From contig NZ_AUMT01000005.1 of NCBI RefSeq assembly GCF_000430825.1, positions 62,001 to 126,000 on the forward strand: a DNA stretch of 64,000 nt, written 5' to 3'. Of this stretch, positions 8,870 through 17,447 are shown in pieces (the first letter of the stretch is position 1; the number at the start of each line of letters is the position of its first letter). The notes beneath the pieces are model-generated. The model saw nothing but the letters and a program-made list of their open reading frames with translations, made no database searches and was not told the DNA's origin. The stretch is from Chryseobacterium daeguense DSM 19388 (lineage in GTDB: Bacteria > Bacteroidota > Bacteroidia > Flavobacteriales > Weeksellaceae). The translations under genes were made by a program, and so were the position numbers.

Positions 8870-9195
8870 TACAAATATTTCCTGAAATTCCAGAATTTCC
8901 TTTTTCTGAGGTAAAGTAAATCGGATTCATTGGCGTAAGCTTCCCTTTCAAAGGAGATTCTTTTGTAAGCCAGATGGGCATTTTTTAGTTTAAAAAACCA
9001 GTAATAATATTCTATGACATAGAAGATATAAAAGAAAATAACAAGCATTTCCAATTGCTGTCTCAAATGGATTTTTTCGTGATTGATGAGTACGTTATTT
9101 TTCTTATCTTCGGGTTTCCTAATGAAGATAAAAGGGAAAAGAGCAATGCCGTTGATTTTTAATCTTTTTAAAGGCTTTTGGCATACAATTATCAT
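8869..9195 (-). CDS. Small putative membrane-associated HExxH protein
   Basis: 108 residues. It contains HEKIH (an HExxH zinc motif) at about residues 40-44, then a hydrophobic stretch (MLVIFFYIFYVIEYYYWFF), then FEREAYAN, whose Glu could be the third zinc ligand. This order resembles the core of M48/M56-type membrane metalloproteases cut down to about 100 residues. No longer family context is present: there is no extra N-terminal membrane region and no BlaI-type regulator nearby. It may be an active mini-protease or a degenerate relative. Its 3' end abuts the heptamer repeat array. Confidence 0.6.
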   Translation of the reverse strand: MIIVCQKPLKRLKINGIALFPFIFIRKPEDKKNNVLINHEKIHLRQQLEMLVIFFYIFYVIEYYYWFFKLKNAHLAYKRISFEREAYANESDLLYLRKRKFWNFRKYL

Positions 9196-9232
9196 GATAA
9201 CAAATATAAAGTTTTTTGACTTAGAGATTTAA

Positions 9233-9418
<186 letters not shown>

Positions 9419-9419
9419 A

Positions 9420-9947
9420 ATGAAGCAATATATTTTTATTTTGTTAGCTGCGGCTACGTTGGGTTTGACCTCTTGCAGCCCGTTCCAGGTACGTTCTGAT
9501 TATGCTGAAACAGCAAATTTTACCAACTACAGAACCTATAAAATCAGAATTGATGATCTGAAACTGAATGATATTGATAAAGACAGGGTTCTGAATGAAC
9601 TTTCAAGACAGCTTCAAAGCAAAGGTCTTCAGTCCGGAGAAAGTCCTGATCTGATTGTGAATGTAAAAGCAAATCATAAAAAGGTAACTGATATCACCAA
9701 CAACTCACCTTACGGAATGTACGGATGGGGCGGTCCTTTCGGATGGGGAATCGGGATGAGCAGAACATGGACCAGCAATTATAATGAAGGAGCTATAATT
9801 GTAGACCTTATAGATGCAAAATCAAATAAGCTTGTATGGCAGGGAATTGGAAGTGGAATTTCTGTAGACTCTCCAAAAGCCAAACAAAGACAGATTCCTG
9901 AAATCATGGCGGAAATTATGAAAAATTATCCTCCTCAGAGAAAATAA
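9420..9947 (+). CDS. DUF4136-type lipoprotein
   Basis: 175 residues from the ATG at 9420. An upstream in-frame start exists at 9342 but lies inside the preceding gene, and the chosen start gives a clean lipoprotein signal with lipobox LTSC. The mature part has the DUF4136 pattern: SDYAETANFTNYRTYK near the N-terminus, PDLIVNVKANHKK in the middle, and GAIIVDLIDAKSNKLVWQGIGSG near the C-terminus. It is probably an envelope lipoprotein of unknown role. It follows the DUF5522 gene with a 1-bp gap. Confidence 0.85.
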   Translation: MKQYIFILLAAATLGLTSCSPFQVRSDYAETANFTNYRTYKIRIDDLKLNDIDKDRVLNELSRQLQSKGLQSGESPDLIVNVKANHKKVTDITNNSPYGMYGWGGPFGWGIGMSRTWTSNYNEGAIIVDLIDAKSNKLVWQGIGSGISVDSPKAKQRQIPEIMAEIMKNYPPQRK

Positions 9948-10013
9948 GATTTAAATCAATCAAATATATTAAAGTCAATGCAAGTTTTTTGTGTTGGCTT
10001 TTTCGTTTGTAAA

Positions 10014-10050
10014 GCTCATCCTGAGCCCGAAGCAGTCGAAGGATCTCAAC
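10014..10050. repeat. Solo copy of the 'tcatcctgagcgaagtcgaagga' repeat family
   Basis: CTCATCCTGAGC and GTCGAAGGATCTC occur 9 bp apart here. The same words form the perfect 28-bp inverted pair at 44298-44391, and a degenerate copy lies at 18646-18675. Non-coding. Confidence 0.6.
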
Positions 10051-10060
10051 AACTCAGTGT

Positions 10061-10095
10061 AAAAAATAGAAAAGGCTGCCGAATTACCGACAGCC
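10061..10095 (-). terminator. Terminator of the broken T9SS gene
   Basis: On the minus strand GGCTGTCG (10095-10088) pairs with CGGCAGCC (10081-10074) around a 6-nt loop, followed by TTTTCTATTTTTT. It is 24 bp after the stop of the gene at 10119-10914. Confidence 0.8.
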
Positions 10096-10118
10096 CTTTC
10101 AGTTTAAAATTAAAAAAA

Positions 10119-10914
10119 TTAGTTTTTAATTGCCTTGAAAGATTTCTCCGTTCCATTCTTGAAATGCAGGGTGATAAAATACACTCCTTTCTGCAAATCA
10201 CTCACCTCTAAAGTTTCTGAAGGATTTTCAATTGTTCTAATGATTCTTCCCACGGCGTCATTGATTACAGCTTTTTTTACATCTTTAGTTTCCGAAATGT
10301 TTAATACATCTTTAAAAGGATTCGGATATACTTTTATGCCTGCGTGAAGATCAGTTTCGCTGGTTCCCAAACTAGGAATCGGCTCCCAGACTGCATCATC
10401 CCAATAATGTCCGGCAAATGAGGTTCCCGGATTACGTATTGCCGTCCGGAACCGTTGTAGGAACCGTGAAGATTCTTTCCGCAGTTGCATCGTACGAAGT
10501 ATTGGTAATTGTAATCGATTGCAGTACAACAAAAGTTTCCGGCAATGCGTCTTTAATATATCCGAATTCAAGATATCCCGCTCCGTTTGCTTTCATTTTT
10601 ACTCTAAGCCTGTGTGTACCGGCATTGATATTCGATACCGGAGGCATTACTACAATAGAAATTTTACCGGGTCCATACCCGTTTTGATAAATCTGGCTTG
10701 TTCCCGAAGCCGGCTGTGTGCTGGAAATAATCTGGCTTGCTCCGTTCAACAGAACACTGTCCCAACAAGTGGGTACCACTCCCATACTGCAACAAGAGTA
10801 CGCATCAAAATTCTCGGAAAAGCTGCTGACTGCATTACACTGAGCATTCACAGAAATTCCACCTAACATCCCCAAAAGAGGAAGACCAATTGTAAGAGAT
10901 AAATTTTTAATCAT
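10119..10914 (-). pseudogene. T9SS-exported protein interrupted by a frameshift
   Basis: Two overlapping minus-strand frames make one gene. The first (10914 to 10432) has a signal peptide ending VNAQC and a beta-sandwich-like body, and stops at a TAA at 10434-10432. The second frame carries NPGTSFAGHYWDDAVWEP and continues into a typical T9SS type A domain (KVYPNPFKDVLNIS ... KGVYFITLHFKNG) to 10119. The frame must change between about 10430 and 10450. The product, if made whole, would be about 265 residues, secreted, of unknown function. The break could be a true mutation or a base error in the source sequence; the 3' half shows no further decay. Confidence 0.75.
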
Positions 10915-11186
10915 TCTAAATAAAAATAATAATTGCGAAAATAATTCTTTTTAAGATTAGTTTTAATTTAAAACTTAATGATTTTTATCAATTCAATGAA
11001 AATTAATATTGTGATTTGAATTTAGATTCTATACTATTTATGAGATACTTCGACAGGCTAAGCATCTCTATTTAAAATTATAATAAGCAGCGCATTGTTT
11101 AATAATTCAACATTCATTGAAATTTAATAATCCCGTAATTTTTTATTCATAAATTTATAGTAATCTTACCAAACTTAAATTTTAAT

Positions 11187-12722
11187 ATGAAAAAACCATT
11201 ACTACTTTTAGGATTTGCTTCAGTATTAGTAAATGCTCAGGCTCCGGCCGGATATTACAGCGCTGCCAACGGACTTACAGGTGCTTCTCTGAAAACTGCA
11301 TTAAGCACAATTATTACCAACGGCCATCAGGACAAAGGCTACAGCGGACTCTGGACAGTTTATAAAACCACTGATATTGATAAGAATTATGAAAACGACG
11401 GTTCTATTTTAGATATTTATTCTGAAAGGCCAACTTCAAGTGACCCCTATAATTATGCCCCGGTAACCAACCAGTGCGGCACCTATTCCGTGGAAGGAAA
11501 CTGCTACAACAGGGAGCATATTGTTCCTCAAAGCTTGTTTAACGAATCTTCGTCGATGGTTTCCGATATTCATTTTATCAGAGCAACAGACGGAAAAGTG
11601 AACGGAATGAGATCAAACTATCCTTTCGGAAAAGTAGGAACAGCAACTTTTACCTCTAAAAATGGTTCAAAACTTGGGAATTCTGTATCTTCAGGATATG
11701 GAGGAACCGTTTTTGAGCCGATAGATGAGTTTAAAGGAGATGTTGCGAGAATGATTTTTTATTTTGTAACCCGTTATCAAAGCAAGCTTTCTACTTTCAC
11801 AACAGGAAATATGCTGGGAAGCTCCACATTTCCGGGATTACAGACCTGGGAGCTGAATGTTCTGCTGGCCTGGCATAATCAGGATCCTGTTTCACAAGCA
11901 GAAATCAACAGGAATAATGCTTCTTATACTTTTCAGGGAAACAGAAACCCTTTTATCGATAATCCGAACTATGTAAGCCAAATCTGGGGCTCTGGCACAG
12001 GCGGTGGCGGAACAACCAATCCACCGACAGGAACAAACTGCGCCAGTGAAACCTTCGAAACCATCCCAACAGCAAGCGCTTCATCATATTTAACAAGAAC
12101 CTGGACAAACAGTGGAATTACCTGGACCGCCACAGATGCCAGAACAGACCAGACCATCTCAACAAAAGCAATTACAGTGAGAGACGGTTCATTAACTTCA
12201 AGCAGCTCTGCCAACGGAATCGGTTCATTAACGGTAACCACTCAATTGAAATTTACAGGAACAAGCGGAACTTTCAACGTAAAAGTGAATGGAACTACGG
12301 TAGGAACAATTCCTTATAATACCAACACTACTACAACAACCATCAGTAATATCAATATGACCGGAAATGTAGTGATCACGCTTGAAAATACCTCTACAAG
12401 CAACAGAGTGGCGATCGATAATCTGAGCTGGACATGCTACTCCGGTACAGCAAGACAAAGCCAGAATATTTCAACTGATTTGATGACAGATCAAAAAGAC
12501 CTGCAAATATCTCCAAACCCAATTTCAAATAACGAAATTTTTATTAAAGGTGAAACTCAAAACATCAAAAAAGCCGAGATCTACAATCTTCACGGAAAAA
12601 TGATTCAGGCCATCGAACAGCCTTTTAAAAACAGCAGAAATTCAATTAAAATTAAAAACTTAGAACAGGGAATTTATCTTTTGAAACTGGATAACTCCAC
12701 TTTGAAGTTTATTGTGAAATAA
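11187..12722 (+). CDS. Secreted endonuclease I family nuclease with T9SS sorting domain
   Basis: 511 residues. After an 18-residue signal peptide (LVNAQ) comes an endonuclease I/NucM-type nuclease domain (about 20-265). Its signature CYNREHIVPQSLF gives His111 as the candidate general base, and DIHFIRATDG and NYPFGK follow. A short Gly/Thr/Pro linker leads to a beta-sandwich (about 285-415: CASETFETIP ... AIDNLSWTC) and then a T9SS type A domain (LQISPNPISNNEIFIKG to the end). It should be exported to the surface or medium and degrade nucleic acid, for nutrient scavenging. Architecture and length fit Flavobacteriia homologues. It is monocistronic with its own terminator. Confidence 0.93.
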   Translation: MKKPLLLLGFASVLVNAQAPAGYYSAANGLTGASLKTALSTIITNGHQDKGYSGLWTVYKTTDIDKNYENDGSILDIYSERPTSSDPYNYAPVTNQCGTYSVEGNCYNREHIVPQSLFNESSSMVSDIHFIRATDGKVNGMRSNYPFGKVGTATFTSKNGSKLGNSVSSGYGGTVFEPIDEFKGDVARMIFYFVTRYQSKLSTFTTGNMLGSSTFPGLQTWELNVLLAWHNQDPVSQAEINRNNASYTFQGNRNPFIDNPNYVSQIWGSGTGGGGTTNPPTGTNCASETFETIPTASASSYLTRTWTNSGITWTATDARTDQTISTKAITVRDGSLTSSSSANGIGSLTVTTQLKFTGTSGTFNVKVNGTTVGTIPYNTNTTTTTISNINMTGNVVITLENTSTSNRVAIDNLSWTCYSGTARQSQNISTDLMTDQKDLQISPNPISNNEIFIKGETQNIKKAEIYNLHGKMIQAIEQPFKNSRNSIKIKNLEQGIYLLKLDNSTLKFIVK

Positions 12723-12740
12723 TTTCAGTTTACTATTAAT

Positions 12741-12776
12741 AAAAGCCTTCTTTCAATATGAGAGAAGGCTTTTTAT
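12741..12776 (+). terminator. Terminator after the endonuclease I gene
   Basis: AAAAGCCTTCT (12741-12751) pairs with AGAAGGCTTTT (12763-12773) across an 11-nt loop and runs into T residues, 19 bp after the stop. Confidence 0.85.
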
Positions 12777-12791
12777 ATTTGAATTAAAACT

Positions 12792-12815
12792 AAAAAAGAC
12801 CGCTGATGCGGCCTT
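12792..12815 (-). terminator. Terminator for the minus-strand membrane protein genes
   Basis: On the minus strand GGCCGC-ATCA-GCGGTC (one G-T pair) is followed by TTTTTT, 21 bp after the stop of the gene at 12837. With the preceding hairpin it separates the convergent genes. Confidence 0.75.
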
Positions 12816-12836
12816 CTTATTTTTATTGCTACATGA

Positions 12837-13169
12837 TTATTGTCCCATCATGTCTTTGATCCTTTCCTGCATCAGCTGAGGATCTTTCATTGCTTCCCAT
12901 CCTACTGTAGAGATCAGCACAATTACATAAATTACATAAAGTACACTCAAAACAATACCGATGATAGCCATAATTCTACCTGCATTAAGCTGGCCGTAAT
13001 TTGAATACATGGTAGGGTTTTGCTTGTACAATGCATTGTCTTTTTTAGCAAGTACCAATGCGATGATTCCGGCAATAAGTCCAGGCAGACCGTAGCAGCA
13101 GCAGCCTACGATAGAGACAATTCCTAATACTAATACCGCGGTTGCGTTGGGTAATTTTTGTTGATCCAT
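12837..13169 (-). CDS. CCC-motif small membrane protein
   Basis: 110 residues with two hydrophobic spans (about 10-42 and 65-90). The first contains VGCCCYGLPGLIAGIIALVLA, the triple-cysteine motif typical of this Flavobacteriia family, which is related to DUF4190. Function unknown; location in the inner membrane is inferred from the spans. It lies 23 bp downstream of a DUF2752 gene on the same strand and the two probably form an operon. Confidence 0.85.
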   Translation of the reverse strand: MDQQKLPNATAVLVLGIVSIVGCCCYGLPGLIAGIIALVLAKKDNALYKQNPTMYSNYGQLNAGRIMAIIGIVLSVLYVIYVIVLISTVGWEAMKDPQLMQERIKDMMGQ

Positions 13170-13192
13170 AGTTATAATTTTAATATTGATAT

Positions 13193-13486
13193 TTAATGTG
13201 AATTTAGATATAAATGTTTGTAAAAATATGAAATTACCATTATAAGTGCATTAATAATAGCGAGGAAAACTAATATATTGCTGTAATTCCTTTTTCTGTC
13301 GGCAAAATTCAAGACTACCATTCCAAAAAAGAGCAGCAATGTATACACCGCAGGAAACATCTGGAAAGCTTCAGAAAATCTGCCTTCAAACACCATAACA
13401 ATAGCCCGCTGGGTTCCGCATCCGAAGCAGTCTATCCCCAGAAACTTCTTGCTTGGGCAGGTAAGCATGAAATCCTCAATTTTCAT
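13193..13486 (-). CDS. DUF2752 membrane protein
   Basis: 97 residues. It begins with CPSKKFLGIDCFGCGTQRA, the DUF2752 signature, with CFGCG and the following acidic/aromatic stretch. Two or more membrane helices follow (YTLLLFFGMVVLNF and ILVFLAIINALIMVISYFY). Function unknown. The pairing DUF2752 plus CCC-motif protein is common in Flavobacteriia, which I recall from family context rather than from a search. It lies 23 bp upstream of the OYE gene's 3' end and is probably part of the same minus-strand transcript. Confidence 0.85.
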   Translation of the reverse strand: MKIEDFMLTCPSKKFLGIDCFGCGTQRAIVMVFEGRFSEAFQMFPAVYTLLLFFGMVVLNFADRKRNYSNILVFLAIINALIMVISYFYKHLYLNSH

Positions 13487-13509
13487 ATTTTAATTTTTGA
13501 TGTCCTAAA

Positions 13510-14562
13510 TTAAGAAGAAATTTTCGCTCTTAAATATTGATGTGGAAAAAAACATTCTTCTTTCATCTCAAACGAACCCTGAACAGCAATATACGGATTC
13601 CTTAAAATCTCTCTTGCAATAAAAATAAGGTCTGCATCTCCTTTTTGCAGAATTTCTTCCGCCTGGCTGATTTTTGTAATTAAACCAACCGCTCCTGTCT
13701 TTACCTGAGCTTCATTTCTTACCTGTGAAGAAAAAGGAACCTGATAACCATCATAAACAGGGATTTTTGCCCCGTGAATATTCCCTCCGCTCGAAACGTC
13801 TACCAGATCTACGGAATGATTTTTAAGTATTTTTGCCAATTCTACACTTTGCTGGATGTCCCAGCCATTTTCGGCGTATTCTGTTCCGGAGATTCTTACA
13901 AAAAGAGCTACATTTTCATCCAGTTTTTCATTTACAGCATCAACTATTTCAATTAAAAATCTGATTCTGTTTTCAAAGCTACCGCCGTATTCATCTGTCC
14001 TGATGTTGGAAAGCGGCGATAAAAACTGATGAACAAGATAACCATGTGCACCATGAATTTCAATAACATTAAAACCTGCTTTTACCGCTCTTCTTGCTGC
14101 ATTTTTGAAGTTTTGAACCTGTTCTTTAATCTCTTCAACCGTTAAAGCATGCGGAATCCTTTCCGTAGGATGATAAGGAATCGGGCTTGGAGCAATAGTT
14201 TCCCAGCCATCCTCAACAGGAATCTGGATATTGTTCCACGTTGAGCCCTTTCTTCCTGCATGAGCCAGCTGAATTCCTATTTTAGATTCGGAACTCTTGT
14301 GTACAAATTCTACAATTTTCTGAAGTTTTCCTGCCTGTTCGTCATTCCAGATTCCCATGCAGTGATTGGTGATCCTTCCCCGAGGCTCCACCCCTGTTGC
14401 TTCTACCATGATTAAACCCGTTCCACCCTGCGATCTGCTGCCGTAGTGTACAAAATGAAAATCATTGGCAAGACCGTTTTCGCAGGAATACATACACATT
14501 GGAGACATTACCCAACGGTTTTTCAGCTCTACATTTCTAAATCTGATTGGAGTATATAACAT
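13510..14562 (-). CDS. namA: NADPH dehydrogenase, Old Yellow Enzyme (YqjM/NamA-like)
   Basis: 350 residues, matching the short YqjM class of OYE flavoproteins. It reduces activated C=C bonds of enones and similar electrophiles with FMN and NAD(P)H in the cytoplasm. Seen are NRWVMSPMCMYS with the YqjM-type active-site Cys, HYGSRSQGGTGLIMVEATGV, the substrate-binding pair in QLAHAGRKGS, EIHGAHGYLVHQFLSPLSN, RTDEYGGSFENR, and the FMN phosphate site near the end (GDADLIFIAREILRNP). A divergent intergenic region separates it from cdd. Confidence 0.92.
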   Translation of the reverse strand: MLYTPIRFRNVELKNRWVMSPMCMYSCENGLANDFHFVHYGSRSQGGTGLIMVEATGVEPRGRITNHCMGIWNDEQAGKLQKIVEFVHKSSESKIGIQLAHAGRKGSTWNNIQIPVEDGWETIAPSPIPYHPTERIPHALTVEEIKEQVQNFKNAARRAVKAGFNVIEIHGAHGYLVHQFLSPLSNIRTDEYGGSFENRIRFLIEIVDAVNEKLDENVALFVRISGTEYAENGWDIQQSVELAKILKNHSVDLVDVSSGGNIHGAKIPVYDGYQVPFSSQVRNEAQVKTGAVGLITKISQAEEILQKGDADLIFIAREILRNPYIAVQGSFEMKEECFFPHQYLRAKISS

Positions 14563-14666
14563 TTTTGATTTGAATATTTTAAAGTTAAAATTTTAAAGAA
14601 TAAAATAAAATTGTTCACCTTGCTAAAAAGAAGTAAATTTATCCCCCTTTTTTTAATTCACAATAT

Positions 14667-15149
14667 ATGAAAAAAGAAACTCAAATCAGTTACGAATATT
14701 TTAAGAATAGCAGTGAACTGAACGATATAGAAAGAAAATTATTCGAAAGAGCAAAACTCGCGCGCGAAAATGCTTATGCCCCTTATTCACAGTTTTTGGT
14801 AGGCTGTGCAGTGCTGCTGGAAAATGGAGAAATCTATTCAGGAAATAACCAGGAAAATGCTGCGTATCCTTCAGGACTCTGCGCAGAAAGAACAACGCTT
14901 TTCTGGGTGGCAGCCAATTTCCCGAATATGAAAATCAAAAAGATTTTTGTAGTGGGGGGTCCCAAAGAATCTCACGAAAAAAATCCGCCTATTCCACCTT
15001 GCGGAGCCTGCAGGCAGAGCTTAATGGAATATGAAACCAAGCAGAATGAAAATATTGACCTTTATTTTTCCAGTATGAATGAGGAAGTGGTAAAAGTGCA
15101 TGCTATAAAGGATTTGCTGCCTTTTTATTTTGATTCTACTTTTTTGTAG
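14667..15149 (+). CDS. cdd: Cytidine deaminase
   Basis: 160 residues, the tetrameric zinc type. It deaminates cytidine and deoxycytidine to uridine forms in pyrimidine salvage. The zinc ligands are visible as CAER (Cys72 with the catalytic Glu74) and PPCGACRQ (Cys112, Cys115). NAAYPSG before the first ligand binds the ribose. The N-terminal about 25 residues are longer than the Bacillus enzyme but normal for Bacteroidota. Only a dispersed repeat and the B12 riboswitch follow. Confidence 0.95.
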   Translation: MKKETQISYEYFKNSSELNDIERKLFERAKLARENAYAPYSQFLVGCAVLLENGEIYSGNNQENAAYPSGLCAERTTLFWVAANFPNMKIKKIFVVGGPKESHEKNPPIPPCGACRQSLMEYETKQNENIDLYFSSMNEEVVKVHAIKDLLPFYFDSTFL

Positions 15150-15172
15150 GGACAATAGATGTTGATCTTTAC

Positions 15173-15240
15173 TTAACCACTCCGTCAAAAATTCTTTCGA
15201 ATTTTCGCCACCCCTCCAAAGGAGCGGAATTCCGTAGCGA
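15173..15240 (+). repeat. Dispersed palindromic repeat, copy 2 of 2
   Basis: Same element and orientation as 8729-8793 (TTAACCACTCCGTCAAAAAT start, CCCTCC-AAA-GGAG hairpin), differing by one inserted T and a few substitutions. It occupies part of the 447-bp gap after cdd. The remaining about 160 bp before the riboswitch is AT-rich with nothing else recognised. Confidence 0.8.
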
Positions 15241-15403
15241 TTATTCCCTATATCCAAAATAGTTCTTGGTGGACAACTATCGGAGATAAAAGAAGGAAGA
15301 TAAATGCTGGAAGATGTTTATGGAATAATTGATCCATCATATTTAATTTAATAATTTCCTAGTAATTTGCATTTTTAGTGAATAAGCTTATCTTTGCAAA
15401 AAT

Positions 15404-15590
15404 TTTGGTTTCCAATCATTTGGAATGAAAAGGGAATCAGGTGAAAATCCTGAACTGTCCCCGCAACTGTAAATCGCAACAAAGATTTCTACGAAAAAAC
15501 CACTGTGAAAACGGGAAGGTGTAGAAAGCGAAAGTCAGGAGACCTGCCAGAATCTAATCAAATACAAATTGCTTTCGGAGGAAAAGTAAA
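15404..15590 (+). promoter_or_regulatory. Cobalamin (B12) riboswitch
   Basis: The conserved core reads GGAATCAGGTGAAAATCC followed by CTGTCCCCGCAACTGTAAAT (15433-15474 region). The B12 box AGTCAGGAGACCTGCC is at 15533-15548. These elements appear in the right order and spacing for an AdoCbl-type riboswitch, and the leader ends 6 bp before the ATG of a TonB receptor. Binding of cobalamin should switch off expression of the receptor and the lipoprotein behind it. Confidence 0.95.
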
Positions 15591-15596
15591 AATAGA

Positions 15597-17438
15597 ATGG
15601 ATATAAAGAGATCTTTAGTACTGCTTTTTTCGTCTTACGGCTGTTTTCTTTTCGGACAAGAGAAAACTATCGATACCGTATATATTTTTGACAATCAAAT
15701 GAGTAAGGTAAAGCTTTTTCATAAAGTCAATACCCTTACCCCAAAAGACATCGAAAAAAATTCCACCAATTTATCTGAAGCGCTGCGTTTCCAGACTTCC
15801 ATTTATATAAAAGAAAACGGCCGCGGTGCGGTTTCATCGCCGTCTTTTCGCGGAACAAGTGCCGGTCACACCGCTTTTGTCTGGAATGGTATTAATATTA
15901 ATTCTAATTTTTTAGGGCAGGGCGACCTCAATAATATCCCGCTTTTCGGGTATGATGAGCTGGAAATTAAAGCAGGCGGTGGAAGTGTACAGTATGGAAG
16001 CTCGGCGATTGGGGGAAGTATCCATCTGAACAATAATCTTGATTTTAACAAAGGTTTTAAGGCTTCTGTATTTTCTGAAGCGGCTTCATTCGGTACGTTT
16101 AATAATTTTGTGAAAGGTTCTTTCAGCAATGAGAAATTCAGCTTTAAGATTTCGGGAAATTATTTTATCAGCGAAAATGACTATGAAGTTCCTGAGTTCA
16201 AAACCGGGAATGAAGGTTATATCAACCGCAACGGAAGGTTTTATAATACTTCGATCAACATCGGAGCTTCGTATAAAATTGCCCCGCATCAGATTATTTC
16301 ATGGCAGAATCAGATTTTTGACGGTTCCCAACACTACCCTATTTTCGCGGAAAATGGTAATAAAACGAAATATAATGCTCAGACTGTAAGAAGTTTAATT
16401 TCCTGGGATATCAATAAAAATAAATTTGCCAACAGCCTGAAAGCGGCTTATACAGAAGATAACTTCCAATATTTCGGTGATATTGACAAGCCGAAAGAAA
16501 GCGGCGCGGAAGGAAAGAATTATATTTTTAAAAATGATTTTAACTACTTCATTACTCCAAAAATCAATTTTAATGTAATTGGTGAATTCCAGGTGAATGA
16601 AGGAACAGGATATCAATCCGGAATCGGAAATGTAAGCAGAAATATGGGATCCGCTGCAGGACTGGTAAAATATTTTATAACGGAGAACCTGCGTTTTGAA
16701 GCCGGGGTAAAAAAAGACTTTGTAGAAGATATTTCTTCGCCTTTTCTGTATTCTTTTTCCGGAAAATGGCATCCGCTGAAATGGTATGATGTAGGGGCTA
16801 ATTTTTCAAGAAACTTTAAAATACCATCTTTTAATGACCTGTATTGGGAAAAAGGAGGAAATCTTAATTTAGTTCCTGAGACCTCTACCAATGTGGATAT
16901 GGATCATGAGTTTAGCTTTGGCGGGCTAAAAATTACACTGAGCCCGTATTATATGGATGTTAAAAACTATATCAACTGGCTGCCGACTGCCGCCGGATAC
17001 TGGTCTGCCTTCAACACCTACAGAGTGGAAATTTACGGGCTGGAATCACAGGTCACGTTCAGTAAAAACTTCGGGAATCATGATGTAAGGCTGAATGCCG
17101 GCTATACTTATTCAAAATCCATCAACCAAGAAACAGGAAACCAAATGGTATATGTTCCGATTCATAAAGCTTTCGGAACTGCTGATTATCAGTATAAATT
17201 CCTGAAAGTCTTCGTACAGGGGCTTTTTAACGGACTTACTTATACAACCACAGATGAAAAAAGAAGTGATGCCATAGATCCTTATTTTGTTCTGAATACA
17301 GGAATTTCCGCAACACTTTTAAAAAAATATACATTAGGATTTAAAATTAATAATCTTACCGACACCGTCTATCAAACGGTTTCTTATTATCCAATGCCCA
17401 AAAGAAATTACAGCATTTACGCAACCCTGAATTTTTAA
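15597..17438 (+). CDS. btuB: Cobalamin-type TonB-dependent receptor (BtuB-like)
   Basis: 613 residues, in the size range of BtuB. A signal peptide ends around FGQEK (residue 23). Next come a plug domain (about 40-150: LTPKDIEKNSTNLSEAL, SFRGTSAGHTAFVWNG, GGGSVQYGSSAIGGSI) and a 22-strand-type barrel ending NYSIYATLNF with terminal Phe. The ligand is inferred from the riboswitch directly upstream; the protein alone would only say TonB receptor. It lies 9 bp ahead of a beta-propeller-like lipoprotein gene, the BtuB-BtuG arrangement known in Bacteroides. Confidence 0.9.
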   Translation: MDIKRSLVLLFSSYGCFLFGQEKTIDTVYIFDNQMSKVKLFHKVNTLTPKDIEKNSTNLSEALRFQTSIYIKENGRGAVSSPSFRGTSAGHTAFVWNGININSNFLGQGDLNNIPLFGYDELEIKAGGGSVQYGSSAIGGSIHLNNNLDFNKGFKASVFSEAASFGTFNNFVKGSFSNEKFSFKISGNYFISENDYEVPEFKTGNEGYINRNGRFYNTSINIGASYKIAPHQIISWQNQIFDGSQHYPIFAENGNKTKYNAQTVRSLISWDINKNKFANSLKAAYTEDNFQYFGDIDKPKESGAEGKNYIFKNDFNYFITPKINFNVIGEFQVNEGTGYQSGIGNVSRNMGSAAGLVKYFITENLRFEAGVKKDFVEDISSPFLYSFSGKWHPLKWYDVGANFSRNFKIPSFNDLYWEKGGNLNLVPETSTNVDMDHEFSFGGLKITLSPYYMDVKNYINWLPTAAGYWSAFNTYRVEIYGLESQVTFSKNFGNHDVRLNAGYTYSKSINQETGNQMVYVPIHKAFGTADYQYKFLKVFVQGLFNGLTYTTTDEKRSDAIDPYFVLNTGISATLLKKYTLGFKINNLTDTVYQTVSYYPMPKRNYSIYATLNF

Positions 17439-17447
17439 ACTAAATAT

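Noticed and set aside
9978..10211. Plus-strand frame over the broken T9SS gene's 3' end
   Set aside because: It runs through a dispersed repeat, a terminator and the antisense of a sorting domain; it has no protein-like character.
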